DNA of 64,000 bases from an uncultured Paracoccaceae bacterium. Its GTDB lineage: Bacteria; Pseudomonadota; Alphaproteobacteria; Rhodobacterales; Rhodobacteraceae. This document shows, piece by piece, positions 19,842 to 29,252 of this stretch; position 1 is the first letter of the stretch, and every line of letters begins with the position of its first letter. Below the pieces are notes generated by a model. The model did not search any database. It worked only from the letters and a program-made list of their open reading frames with translations, and was not told where the DNA came from. The position numbers and the translations under genes are program-made. Where the stretch lies: contig CAJJAK010000003.1 in the NCBI GenBank assembly GCA_905182165.1, positions 62,001-126,000 on the forward strand. The letters are read 5' to 3'.

Positions 19842-20811
19842 TTGCACCCCATTGTCATCACAGTTATTCAAAGAATCTTACTTGGTTTTGTAGCATTATT
19901 TTTTGTTTCTCTGATTATCTTTAGTGCAATAGAATTTTTGCCTGGTGATTTTGGACAAGCAATACTTGGGCAACGGGCAACTCCAGAAACAGTAGCAGCA
20001 TTCCGCCGTGAACTAGGTCTGGATCAACCAGCGTATGTAAGGTATCTGGACTGGGCTGGCGGTATTATAAGAGGTGATTTTGGTCAATCCTTTTCAGGAC
20101 GTAACTCTTCAGGCATGGATAGGTCACGAACTGTGATGGATTTACTAGATCAAAGACTTAAAAATACATTATTTCTAGCCACAATCACAGCAGTAGTAGC
20201 TGTTCCACTATCTTTATTTCTTGGTATTACCGCTGCATTATATCGTAACTCTCTATATGATAGGGTAGTCAATGCTACAACATTAACAACTATATCAACA
20301 CCAGAATTTTTTGTTGCTTATATTTTAATTTTGTTCTTTTCCTCTCTTTGGGGAATATTTCCTTCTCTTGCAAATGTAGATCCAAGAGACACATTAGATG
20401 TAAGGTTTTATAAAACAATATTACCTGCATTAACACTGACACTAGTGATTGTTGCACATATGATGAGAATGACGCGAGCAGCGATCATTAATCTTCTTGC
20501 TACATTCAAATGGCGCGTTTGTCTGGTGCTTCGCCAACTGAAGTTATCTTGAAACACGCTTTGCCCAATGCTTGGGCTCCAATAGCAACTGTGATTGCAT
20601 TCAACTTAGCATATTTAGTGGTAGGTGTGGTGGTAGTGGAAGTCGTTTTTGTTTATCCAGGTGTTGGCCAACTGATGGTTGATGCTGTTAGAACGCGGGA
20701 CATACCAGTTGTTCAAGCTTGTGCTGTGATCTTTGCGGGCTGGGGGCTGGCCTATCGTTGGCCGATATCATTGGCATTGTCACTAATCCAAGATTGTTGC
20801 ACCCAAGATGA
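19842..20811 (+). CDS. ABC transporter permease (DppB-like), frameshifted
   Basis: This is the first inner-membrane permease of a peptide/nickel-type importer. I chose TTG 19842 because AGGGA lies seven bases upstream and the protein then begins HPIVITVIQRILLG, the usual N-terminus. Conserved DppB features include FLPGDFGQAILGQRATPE and the EAA-like loop MARLSGASPTEVILKHALPN. The frame breaks near 20500 (a short deletion before EMARLSG) and near 20745-20755, in a GC-rich patch replacing most of the last membrane helix. The corrected end LADIIGIVTNPRLLHPR stops at 20811, overlapping the next gene by ATGA. Confidence 0.82.
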
Positions 20812-21722
20812 CAGATACACCTCAAGCTTACTCTGGTGAAGTTGGTAGCCGTCGACAGAGGCGTACGCGCTGGGAGCGAACATGGCTTGATTTAAAAAAG
20901 GCCCCACCAACAGCAATATTTGGTATGATTGTTATTACTTTTTACGCATTCGTTTCAATTTTTGCTCCACTTTTAGCTCCATTTGGAGAGGCAGACAGTC
21001 AATTTTCTGCATACCTAGGCTTTGGCAACACTCACATACTTGGAACAGATCAAATAGGTAGAGATATATTGTCTCGTTTAATATACGGTGCTCGCAATAC
21101 AATTGGAATCGCACTCGTCACTACCCTCGTATCATTTGCCATTGGCATGTCATTGGGATTAATAGCCGCCATTAATAGGTCTTATATAGATCAGTTACTA
21201 AGCCGTGGGGTTGATGTTCTCATGGCTATCCCCTCTTTAATTTTTGCCCTTATGTTATTATCAATATTTGGATCAAGTACAATTAGTTTGATCTGCATTA
21301 TGGCAGTACTAGATAGCACAAGGGTATTTAGATTAACTCGCGCTGTTTCTATGAATGTCGTCGTTATGGATTATGTAGAGGCAGCCACTCTTCGAGGTGA
21401 AAAATTAGGTTGGATTATGCGTCGGGAAATTTTACCCAATATTTTGCCTCCCCTCGTTGCAGAATTTGGTTTGAGGTTTTGTTTTGTATTTTTAACTATT
21501 GCGGCACTCAGTTTTCTTGGTGTAGGAATTCAACCACCAACAGCTGATTGGGGAACAATGGTTAGAGAGACGGCTAATTTAATACAATTTGCAAAATACG
21601 ACTTAACTAGAGCGATGGTTCCCCTTATTCCAGCGGCATGCATAGCGCTTTTAACCGTTTCTGTAAATTTTGTAGTAGATTGGTTCTTACATAAAACAAG
21701 TGGTATACGCGATGAGCACTGA
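20808..21722 (+). CDS. ABC transporter permease (DppC-like)
   Basis: This is the second permease of the peptide/nickel-type importer, 304 residues and intact. The N-terminal region has a cytoplasmic arginine-rich segment followed by KAPPTAIFGMIVITFYAF. The family mark HILGTDQIGRDILSRLIYGAR and the EAA loop VEAATLRGEKLGWIMRREIL are clear. It overlaps dppB by four bases and the ATPase gene by eleven, so the proteins are translationally coupled. Confidence 0.9.
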   Translation: MTDTPQAYSGEVGSRRQRRTRWERTWLDLKKAPPTAIFGMIVITFYAFVSIFAPLLAPFGEADSQFSAYLGFGNTHILGTDQIGRDILSRLIYGARNTIGIALVTTLVSFAIGMSLGLIAAINRSYIDQLLSRGVDVLMAIPSLIFALMLLSIFGSSTISLICIMAVLDSTRVFRLTRAVSMNVVVMDYVEAATLRGEKLGWIMRREILPNILPPLVAEFGLRFCFVFLTIAALSFLGVGIQPPTADWGTMVRETANLIQFAKYDLTRAMVPLIPAACIALLTVSVNFVVDWFLHKTSGIRDEH

Positions 21723-23333
21723 TCAAATAGGAAAAAAAGGTGATATTCTTTTGGAAATGAAAGATGTCGTAATAGATGGTTTTTCAGATGACAGGTGGCA
21801 CGAAATAATCAAAAAAGTAGATCTTACGGTGAAACGTGGTGAGGTCGTAGGAATAATTGGTGAAAGTGGAGCAGGGAAGTCTACTTTAGCGAATGTCGTT
21901 ATGGGCCATCCAGCCTACGCTGTAGGCTTACAAGTGGATCTATAATATTTGATGGGCAAGAGCTCATAAATCAACCAGAAAAAGAAAAACGTAAACTATG
22001 GGGCAGCAAGATAGCGTATGTTGCGCAATCAGCTGCTGCCTCTTTCAATCCAGCTCATAGACTACTAGACCAAACGACTGAAAGTGGAATTAGACACGGT
22101 TTGATGAGTAAACTCGAGGCAGAGGCTGATGCAATTGATCTTTATAAAGCGATGCAATTACCCGAAGCCGAAACTATTGGTTTTCGTTACCCCCATCAAG
22201 TTTCAGGCGGGCAATTACAAAGAGTTATGATTGCGATGGCTATTGCTTGCCGACCAGACCTGATCATTTTTGATGAGCCAACTACGGCGCTGGATGTGAC
22301 TACTCAGATCGAAGTCTTAGCCGCTATTCGCGACATTGTGGAGCAGTTTGATACGGCTGCCATTTACATTACCCATGACCTTGCAGTCGTGGCGCAGATG
22401 GCTGATCGGATTAAAGTATTGCGTTATGGTGAGACAATGGAAGAAGCCGAAACTTCCAAAATGTTAAAAAATCCAAGCCATCCTTACACAAAATCACTTT
22501 GGTCTGTTCGATCAATTGAGAAGAAAGCCACAACATCAAATGACAAAATACTTGAAATAAAAAAAAGTAGTATTAGAAGCATTTAAATGTATTACACGAT
22601 ATCAATATATCAGTGCCTCGAGGTAAAACAGTCGCACTCGTGGGTGAAAGTGGTTCTGGAAAGTCAACAATAGCAAGAGTTATAACTGGATTATTACCAG
22701 CAAACCAAGGTGAAGTTCTCTTTAATAGCGCCCCCCTTCCCAATGCACTTTCAGGGCGCTCCACTAAACAATTGCAAAAAATTCAAATGATTTATCAAAG
22801 TGCTGACACTGCAATGAACCCACGCCATACAGTGGGTGAAATAATTGGAAGGCCTCTAGAGTTTTATCTAGGTTTGAAAGGAAAAGAAAAAGAAGCCCAC
22901 GTTATAGAGTTACTTGAAATGATTGAGCTGGACGAAAGTTTCTTTGATCGCTTACCTTCAGAGTTATCAGGTGGACAAAAGCAAAGGGTAATGATTGCAA
23001 TGAGCCCTAGCCGCAGAACCTGAACTAATAATATGTGACGAAGTGACCTCTGCTCTTGATCAAATTGTTCAAGAAGGGATCCTAAAGCTTCTTTTAAAAC
23101 TACAACAGGATCTTGATATAACTTATATTTTTATCACACATGACATTGCTACGGTAAGGGCAATCTCGGATGAAATAGTTGTAATGTTGGACGGAAAAGT
23201 GGTTGAGCAGGGTATGAAAGACGAAATATTCTCTCCACCACACCCAGATTACACAGAACTTTTGTTATCTTCTGTACCAGAAATGGACCCAGAATGGTTA
23301 ACTAATCTTTTAAAAAAAAGAAGCCCTAAATAA
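21712..23333 (+). CDS. Fused dual ATPase of the peptide-type ABC importer (DppD-DppF/YejF layout), frameshifted
   Basis: Two ABC ATPase domains follow each other in what looks like a single gene of about 540 residues. The start is ATG 21712. The first domain has Walker A GIIGESGAGKST, signature VSGGQLQRV and Walker B LIIFDEPTTALD. The second has Walker A LVGESGSGKST, signature LSGGQKQRVMIA and Walker B ELIICDEVTSALD. Conserved coding runs across the join near 22560-22620 (VLHDINISVPRGKTV in a shifted frame), so a fusion as in YejF or GsiA is more likely than two genes. Slips occur near 21930, 22570-22600 and 23010. It ends the importer operon. Confidence 0.8.
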
Positions 23334-23335
23334 AA

Positions 23336-23355
23336 AGCCAGCTAATTACCTGGCT
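23336..23355 (-). terminator. Terminator hairpin between convergent ABC operon and rpmE
   Basis: A 6-bp stem AGCCAG (23336-23341) with CTGGCT (23350-23355) lies between the two convergent stops. On the minus strand it is followed by TTTTTATTT, so it should end the rpmE transcript. In the plus direction no T run follows. Confidence 0.65.
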
Positions 23356-23373
23356 AAAATCTCAATATTCTGT

Positions 23374-23595
23374 TTAGAACCCAAGACCTTCATATTTTTT
23401 CTTGAATTTCGAAACACGGCCGTCCGTATCTAACAATCGGGTGCCACCACCCGTCCATGCTGGGTGTGCTGAAGGGTCAATATCCAAAGCAAGTACAGAA
23501 CCCTCTTCCCCATATGTGGATTTCATTTTAACAATTGTACCATCTGTCATTTTCACATCAATTAAGTGGTACTCTGGGTGAACATCTTTTTTCAT
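23374..23595 (-). CDS. rpmE: 50S ribosomal protein bL31
   Basis: The 73-residue protein matches bL31 ([19 protein letters not shown] and SAHPAWTGG). The paired cysteines of the zinc-binding form are absent, so this is the zinc-free C-minus type. It lies 24 bp after rplS on the same strand and looks intact. Confidence 0.93.
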   Translation of the reverse strand: MKKDVHPEYHLIDVKMTDGTIVKMKSTYGEEGSVLALDIDPSAHPAWTGGGTRLLDTDGRVSKFKKKYEGLGF

Positions 23596-23619
23596 CTTAA
23601 AACTCCGTCTGCAAATAAA

Positions 23620-23997
23620 CTAAGCGTTTTGCTTAGGTTTGTAATTTGTTTTTTCAGCAATACGCGCAGATTTACCACGACGAGTACGTAGGTAATACAA
23701 TTTAGCTCTTCGAACTCTCCCACGTCTTATCACGGCGATTTCTGATATATTAGTTGAGTGCAATGGAAAAACTCTTTCCACACCCTCTCCAAATGAAATC
23801 TTTCTCACTGTAAAAGACGCTGCGATTCCACTGCCACCATTTCTACTAATACAAACACCCTCGTAGTTTTGAACCCTAGAACGTGTCCCCTCAGTTACTT
23901 TATATCCAACACGGATTGTATCCCCAGCCTTAAAGTCTGGTATTTCTCTTCCAAGAGATGCTATTTGCTCAGCTTCAAGCTGTTCAATTACATTCAT
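23620..23997 (-). CDS. rplS: 50S ribosomal protein bL19
   Basis: The 125-residue protein has the typical bL19 sequence, with [15 protein letters not shown] near the N-terminus, [11 protein letters not shown] and [20 protein letters not shown] towards the end. bL19 sits at the subunit interface of the ribosome. An SD-like AAGGA lies just upstream of the ATG. A 6-bp hairpin (24014-24029) lies about 20 bp before the start. It is the next gene after trmD on the same strand but with an unusually long gap of about 380 bp. Confidence 0.95.
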   Translation of the reverse strand: MNVIEQLEAEQIASLGREIPDFKAGDTIRVGYKVTEGTRSRVQNYEGVCISRNGGSGIAASFTVRKISFGEGVERVFPLHSTNISEIAVIRRGRVRRAKLYYLRTRRGKSARIAEKTNYKPKQNA

Positions 23998-24380
23998 AAT
24001 ATTTTCCTTTTTCTCGCAGTTTTCTGCGACTTATGATGCACCTAAGAGCTTTGCGTCTTCTTTTGGGTCTTTACAAACTTTAAGCCCACCAAAGATTAGG
24101 TCACTATTTTTTAACAGCTTGTTCTATCCTCTATTTATAACAACTTTGCTAGTCGAAGAAACCTAGCTTCTATGTTACTAAGGACAAAATAGCCTTTTTA
24201 TCTAAATTATCATAAATGATTCTCAGACTTGTGGCGGTATAAGACGTATTATCAGTACAGGCAAGTATAAGCGCTTACATATAATACTCTAAATTAAACA
24301 AATCACAAAATTACATTAATTTTAAATCACCCTTCAGTTATTTTTTGTTTAAATTCAAACTCTTAAATATCTTTTCTGTT
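23998..24380 (-). other. Long gap between trmD and rplS with a leader hairpin
   Basis: No gene was recognised in these 383 bp, unlike the tight spacing elsewhere in the block. Near the rplS start a perfect hairpin TCGCAG/CTGCGA with a 4-base loop lies at 24014-24029. It could be part of an rplS leader, or the whole gap may hold a separate promoter for rplS-rpmE. I saw no terminator with a T run after trmD. Confidence 0.45.
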
Positions 24381-25175
24381 TTATATTTTTTTTTGCATTC
24401 TATAGATCTCCCACAAATCAGGACGACATGATTTTGTCAGCTTTTCTGATTGCTCTAACCGCCATTCATCGATCTTTTTGTGATTTCCAGAAGAAAGTAC
24501 TTCAGGAATCACAAGGTTATTCCAATTTTTAGGACGAGTATATTGAGGATGCTCCAACAACCCATTCGCAAAACTTTCCTCATCTAACGAAGCCTTATTC
24601 CCAATAACATTGGGTAATAACCTGACAGTCCCATCGATGATTATTTGTGCTGGAATTTCCCCACCAGTTAAAACAAAGTCACCAATGCTTACTTCCTCAA
24701 TATCATAGAAATCTATTACGCGCTGGTCTACTCCTTCAAAGCGACCACATAGCAAAGTAATACCATCAGCTTTACTAAACCTTTCAGCCATTTTTTGGTT
24801 AAATGGCTTCCCGCGAGCAGATAAGTATATTATTGGGTTTTTTTTAAATTATGATAAAGCTTCCTTGATCGCCTGACCAATAATATCTGCCCTCAGTATC
24901 ATTCCAGCACCGCCACCAGCTGGGGTATCATCTACATTTCTATGTTTACCTTCACCAAAATCTCGAAGATTTATCGTTTCAAGTGACCACAGATTTTCCT
25001 GGAGAGCCTTTCCAACCAAGGAGTAACCCAACCCACCCGGAAACATTTCTGGAAATAAAGTAATCACTTTAGCTTTCCAAATTCCCTTCAGGTCTGGGTG
25101 ACTTTGTACTAATTCGCGTGGTTTTGTCGTAGCCTTTATTGAAAGTCGACCATGGGATTTTGGAGAATCTATCAT
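24381..25175 (-). CDS. trmD: tRNA (guanine37-N1)-methyltransferase TrmD, frameshifted
   Basis: TrmD methylates N1 of G37 in several tRNAs and prevents frameshifting on the ribosome. The first part starts at ATG 25175 with a Rhodobacteraceae-type extension ([19 protein letters not shown]) before the core [13 protein letters not shown]. It continues with [14 protein letters not shown]. After a slip in the A-rich run near 24840 the second part reads [30 protein letters not shown] and the SAM-knot region [11 protein letters not shown]. About 264 residues in total. It overlaps rimM by ATGA. As an essential gene, a sequence error is likely. Confidence 0.9.
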
Positions 25176-25693
25176 ATATTTTCCATCGGAATTATACCTT
25201 CAGGGGGATCAATAATTAGAAATCGCTCTTTCAAATCCACCAGAGGAACTGATTTTTCTGAAAACGGAATTAAAAACGTATTGTTCAATCTTTGAATAAA
25301 TATCTCCAAAATGGGTCCTGCGCCATAATCATATACAGCATCTACACGCCCAATTTCATTTCCACCCGTATTTTTTGTTTTCATTCCTATCAGATCTGCA
25401 TGATAATATTCATCATTGCTTAAATTAGGTAGCTTGTCTCGGTCTGCGTAAAGGCGAGTTCCTTTAAGTTTTTCAGCCTGCTCCTTGCTCAAAACCCCAT
25501 CGATTTTCGCAGACAGCCCAGCACTCAACTTTCCTGTAATTTTTAATTGAAAAATCTGCAAACCATCTTCAGAAGTTAAAGGATTATAGGACCCAATGTC
25601 ACTAGGTTCAGAACAGAAGCTCTTTAAGCGAACTTCTCCACTAATACCAAAACTACCCGCAATAGCTCCTACACAAGTTTTCTCTTTATCCAT
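25172..25693 (-). CDS. rimM: Ribosome maturation factor RimM
   Basis: RimM helps assemble the head of the 30S subunit and binds uS19. The 173-residue protein has the N-terminal RimM barrel ([18 protein letters not shown]) and the PRC-like C-terminal domain with [20 protein letters not shown] and [14 protein letters not shown]. It lies between rpsP and trmD in the usual operon order and is intact. Confidence 0.93.
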   Translation of the reverse strand: MDKEKTCVGAIAGSFGISGEVRLKSFCSEPSDIGSYNPLTSEDGLQIFQLKITGKLSAGLSAKIDGVLSKEQAEKLKGTRLYADRDKLPNLSNDEYYHADLIGMKTKNTGGNEIGRVDAVYDYGAGPILEIFIQRLNNTFLIPFSEKSVPLVDLKERFLIIDPPEGIIPMENI

Positions 25694-25737
25694 TTTAAAT
25701 TTCTTCGTAAAATTAAATATAATTTCGCGCTTATTTT

Positions 25738-25775
25738 AACGATAAGCGACTTTAAATGTAAAATCGCTTATCGTT
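25738..25775 (-). promoter_or_regulatory. Strong hairpin between rpsP and rimM
   Basis: A 12-bp perfect stem, AACGATAAGCGA (25738-25749) with TCGCTTATCGTT (25764-25775), closes a 14-base loop in the 110-bp gap between rpsP and rimM. No T run follows in the minus direction, so it is a weak terminator at best. It may lower expression of rimM and trmD relative to rpsP or protect the rpsP mRNA end. Confidence 0.55.
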
Positions 25776-25803
25776 TTCTTATAACATAATATTAAAAAAG
25801 AAC

Positions 25804-26451
25804 TTATTTCTTTTTTGCTTCTACTGCTGGGGCTTCCTCTGCAGCTGCTTCTACTGCTGGGGCTTCCTCTGCAGCTGCTTCTACTGCTGGGGCTTCCTCT
25901 GCAGCTGCTTCTACTGCTGGGGCTTCCTCTGCAGCTGCTTCTACTGCTGGGGCTTCCTCTGCAGCTGCTTCTACTGCTGGGGCTTCCTCTGCAGCTGCTT
26001 CTACTGCTGGGGCTTCCTCTGCAGCTGCTTCTACTGCTGGGGCTTCCTCTGCAGCTGCTTCTACTGCTGGGGCTTCCTCTGCAGCTGCTTCTACTGCTGG
26101 GGCTTCCTCTGCAGCTGCTAATTTATCTGCTTTTTCTTGCGCTCTATCTTTTGCCTTTTGACCAGGCTCTGCTTTTTTAGGGTTATTCCTATCTTTCTTT
26201 TCAATCGCTCCCGCCGCTTCAAGCATTCGAGATATTCTATCTGTTGGTTGAGCGCCCTCTCCCAACCAATAATTGATTCGATCCATATTCATCGTTACCC
26301 GCTCTTCACTATCCTTTGGTAAAAGTGGGTTGTAAGTGCCTAATTTTTCAATAAAGCGACCGTCACGGGGCATGCGACTATCAGCAGCAACAATCCTGTA
26401 AAAAGGTCTTTTCTTTGAGCCGCCACGGGCTAAACGAATTTTCATGGCCAT
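25804..26451 (-). CDS. rpsP: 30S ribosomal protein bS16 with a long repeated C-terminal tail
   Basis: Residues 1-85 are normal bS16 ([56 protein letters not shown]). After a charged linker ([20 protein letters not shown]) the protein runs into ten copies of the decapeptide [10 protein letters not shown] and ends in AKKK, for a total of 215 residues. Most bS16 proteins have 80-120 residues; Rhodobacterales often carry a short alanine/glutamate-rich tail, so this is an expanded version. The tail should be an acidic, helix-prone extension on the ribosome surface. Confidence 0.95.
   Translation of the reverse strand: MAMKIRLARGGSKKRPFYRIVAADSRMPRDGRFIEKLGTYNPLLPKDSEERVTMNMDRINYWLGEGAQPTDRISRMLEAAGAIEKKDRNNPKKAEPGQKAKDRAQEKADKLAAAEEAPAVEAAAEEAPAVEAAAEEAPAVEAAAEEAPAVEAAAEEAPAVEAAAEEAPAVEAAAEEAPAVEAAAEEAPAVEAAAEEAPAVEAAAEEAPAVEAKKK
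25821..26120. repeat. Ten identical 30-bp tandem repeats within rpsP
   Basis: The 30-bp unit begins CTACTGCTGGGGCTTCCTCT on the plus strand and recurs ten times head to tail. All copies are identical except the last base of the final unit. Every unit holds a PstI-type CTGCAG. Exact identity, including synonymous positions, points to recent expansion by slippage or unequal recombination. The copy number may be off if the assembly collapsed or stretched the array. Confidence 0.97.
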
Positions 26452-26496
26452 TTTATTTCTCCTTTGAATGGCGTTTAATGTTAACTAAAATTAACA

Positions 26497-26799
26497 CTAT
26501 TGATTACGATTTATACTTTTGTGTTGAGTAACTACTTCATCAATTATGAATGCTAAAATTTTCTTAGCAAAAGTTGGATCTAAACCAGAACTTTTGGAAA
26601 TAGTTTCCAATCTAAACATCTGCTCTGCTTCTCTTGAAGGATCTGAGGCAGGCAAATCATTTTCTGCCTTAAGCTTGCCAACTGCTCGAGTATGAGAAAA
26701 ACGCTCTCCCAACGTATTAAATAAAATCGCATCTAAACGATCGATACTTTCTCTGTGTGTTTTCAATAACTCTGCAGCGCGCACTGTTGAACTCATCAT
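26497..26799 (-). CDS. Chorismate mutase (AroQ type)
   Basis: The protein is about 100 residues and matches the helical AroQ-type chorismate mutase that makes prephenate for phenylalanine and tyrosine. Typical features are the N-terminal RESIDRLDAILFNTLGERF helix and GKLKAEN, with the arginine and lysine that bind the substrate. I chose ATG 26799 because GGGAGG lies five bases upstream; a further in-frame start at 26820 lacks one. It sits between ffh and rpsP, as in other Rhodobacterales. Confidence 0.88.
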   Translation of the reverse strand: MMSSTVRAAELLKTHRESIDRLDAILFNTLGERFSHTRAVGKLKAENDLPASDPSREAEQMFRLETISKSSGLDPTFAKKILAFIIDEVVTQHKSINRNQ

Positions 26800-26860
26800 A
26801 TAACCTCCCAATGAAACCAATTAATTAACAATTGCATTTCAAACCTAAACTTAAAAAACA

Positions 26861-28359
26861 TTATTTCTTCTTTCCAAACCCCGAAAGACCAGGTGGTAAT
26901 CCACCTCCCAGCCCTGGGAACCCACTTTTACCATTTGTCAGTTGTTTTGTAGCCGCTTCCAATGCTTTTGAATCCATGTTTCTGGGATCCATTCCATCTG
27001 GCATTGAAGGCTGTCCACCCTTGCCAAACATTCCCTGCATTGCTTGCTTGAGCATTCCACCTTTACCCATTTTTTTCATCATATCAGACATTTGTCTGTG
27101 CATTTTTATGAGTTTATTTAATTCTGAAACCTCTTGACCTGCTCCAGATGCTATTCTTTTCTTACGGCTAGCTTGCAGAATTTGAGGAACTGCCCGCTCT
27201 CTCTTCGTCATCGACTGAATTAAAGCAACTTGTCTCTTAATCATTTTATCATCAAAGCCAGCTTCTTCGACTTTCTTTGCCATTTTTCCCATGCCAGGTA
27301 TCATTCCCATAACACCTTCCATTCCGCCCATCTTCATCATTTGTTCAAGCTGCGTCTTCAAATCATTCATAGAGAATTGACCTTTTTGAAATCGCTTCAT
27401 CATTCTTTCTTGTTGCGCTGTTTCTATAGTGTCTTGAGCTTTTTCAACCAAAGAAACTATATCGCCCATTCCCAGAATTCTACCCGCCACGCGATCAGGA
27501 TGGAATTCTTCTAAAGCGTCCATTTTTTCACCAAGCCCAATAAATTTGATAGGCTTGCCAGTAACGGCTCTCATCGATAATGCCGCACCACCACGACCGT
27601 CCCCGTCCATCCTTGTTAAAATGACATCAGAAATCCAAAATTTCATTAAAAGCTTTAGCAGTATTTACAGCATCTTGACCTGTTAAACCATCAACGACCA
27701 AAATTGTTTCGCGTGGTGTCGCAATATCTCTTACCGACTGAACTTCATCCATTAACACTTCATCAATATGCAAGCGCCCAGCAGTGTCTAAAATAAAAAC
27801 ATCATAACCACCCAAGGTGGCTTGCTGCTTTGCTCTTTTTGCAATTTCTACCGGCTTTTGTCCCTTTACAATTGGCAAGGTGTCAACACCAATTTGCATT
27901 CCCAGTATGGCAAGTTGTTCCATTGCTGCGGGACGATTAACATCGAGAGATGCCATCATAACGCGCTTGCCATTTTTTTCCTTTAATCTTTTTAAAACTT
28001 CAGGAACTTCAGGTTTTTCCCGAACCTTGCAAGCCAACCATCAGAATTGGTGCGGGTGGGTTATCAACTTTTAACTGGCCAGGTTCTGGGTTGTCGCCAG
28101 CCAATACGTATACTAACTCATCATGAACGATCTTAACTACCTGTTGACCTGGCGTAACCGACTTCGTAACTTCTTGACCTGTTGCCTTATCCTGAACAGC
28201 TTTTACGAAATCACGAACGACAGTTAGAGAAACGTCTGCTTCAAGCAGAGCAACCCTTACCTCCCTCAATGCTGTCTTTACATTATCCTCAGATAAAGCA
28301 CCTTGCTTGGTTAGTTTTTCAAAAACACCACCAAGGCGTTCGGATAGATTTTCAAACAT
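26861..28359 (-). CDS. ffh: Signal recognition particle protein Ffh, frameshifted
   Basis: Ffh binds 4.5S RNA and signal sequences and targets proteins to the membrane. It has the N domain (MFENLSERLGGVFEKL, EADVSLTVVRDFV), the G domain (GLQGSGKT, DVNRPAAMEQL, DTAGRLHIDE, DGLTGQDAVN, TRMDGDGRGGAALS) and a methionine-rich M domain with GMIPGMGKM and many methionines after it. The frame breaks twice: near 28010-28030, where the rest of the P-loop is replaced by a 9-bp duplicate, and near 27640. It ends in GLPPGLSGFGKKK. Total about 500 residues. As this gene is essential, real inactivation is unlikely. Confidence 0.9.
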
Positions 28360-28619
28360 GGGTCTGCCCCCTTCGCTCCCATTAAGCCTATACTAAACTG
28401 TCTTAAACAAAACGACAAACACACCCGTGGGCGATACTCGCTGACGGATGTCGATCTTAGCTTTAGCTTTAGACCGGAAGTCATTATACTTCCATGATTG
28501 CCGAGGGATTTATCATTAGGGTTTACTTGTCTATAGAAGATGTCAGCATTCTTTAGGTAAAAAGAGAGATTATTATTTATATTGGCACCACCTACTAAAT
28601 AAAACCTTCACCTAAAGTT

Positions 28620-28940
28620 TTACGTTAATTCTGTTTTTATGAAAAGTTCTAATGCTTCTAAGTCAATATTTTCAAACTGCCCAAATCCTTCCATCCAAAT
28701 ACTGGCCATTTTCATACCAAGGGGATCAAGTTTACACCACTTCATCCTGCCTCGCCTTTCTTGCTTTATTAAACCTGCTCGCGATAATATTATTAAATGT
28801 TTTGATATTGCTGCTAAAGAGATTTCAAATGGCTCAGCAACATCTGTGACTGCCATGTCATCCTCTAGTAACATCCTAAGGATTTCCCTTCGGTTGCCAT
28901 CTCCCAATGCCTGAAAGATTAAATCTAAATTTTCATCCAT
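28620..28940 (-). CDS. ArsR family transcriptional regulator
   Basis: This 106-residue winged-helix protein has the ArsR layout: ALGDGNRREILRMLLE for helices 1-2, VTDVAEPFEISLAAISKHLI for the DNA-reading helix and RRGRMKWCKLDP for the wing. No cysteine pair like that of metal-sensing members is seen, so it may sense something else. A perfect 15-bp inverted repeat lies 115 bp upstream of its start and is its probable operator. It is convergent with nothing and divergent from the ATP synthase operon. Confidence 0.88.
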   Translation of the reverse strand: MDENLDLIFQALGDGNRREILRMLLEDDMAVTDVAEPFEISLAAISKHLIILSRAGLIKQERRGRMKWCKLDPLGMKMASIWMEGFGQFENIDLEALELFIKTELT

Positions 28941-29054
28941 ACCACTTTTCTCTGTTCATTATTTAAGACTGGGAATTCTCACTGGCACTTCTATTTAAAC
29001 CTAACAAAAATAACTTCACGCCTTCACATAACTTTCTAAAAAGACATAGCTCGA

Positions 29055-29086
29055 CATAATATTCAACCAAATGGTTGAATATTATG
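29055..29086. promoter_or_regulatory. Perfect palindrome, candidate ArsR operator
   Basis: Arms CATAATATTCAACCA (29055-29069) and TGGTTGAATATTATG (29072-29086) are exact inverted copies separated by AA. The core ATTCAACCA..TGGTTGAAT resembles operators of ArsR/SmtB-type repressors. It lies between the divergent arsR-like gene and the atp operon, 115 bp from the regulator start and about 109 bp before the atpI -35 box. Confidence 0.7.
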
Positions 29087-29194
29087 CTTTGTCATGAAAA
29101 GCAAAATTTCATATCCAGCTAAAATTATTTCTATATTTTTTTAAAAAATCAATTAAAACAGTCACTTAAAAAATATAAACCGGTACACTTTTAA

Positions 29195-29223
29195 TTGACT
29201 CTTTTTCTGTTGATACCTATTTT
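29195..29223 (+). promoter_or_regulatory. Candidate sigma-70 promoter of the F0 ATP synthase operon
   Basis: TTGACT at 29195-29200 and TATTTT at 29218-29223 are separated by 17 bp. The atpI start at 29253 is 29 bp further on, with a strong AGGAGG ribosome site between. The spacing and position fit the main promoter of the operon. Confidence 0.6.
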
Positions 29224-29252
29224 CACGACAACGTTTCTAGGAGGCAAATTCA

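Noticed and set aside
25821..26120. CRISPR-like array
   Set aside because: The 30-bp units are contiguous without spacers and code in frame for bS16.
25815..26180. A 121-residue leucine-rich plus-strand reading frame
   Set aside because: It is the complement of the perfect rpsP repeat array; its regularity comes only from the repeat, and it has no ribosome site.
28360..28619. SRP RNA gene or small gene upstream of ffh
   Set aside because: The 260 bp contain only a weak GGAAGT/ACTTCC hairpin and a short AGCTTT duplicate; I saw no 4.5S RNA tetraloop region and no conserved coding.
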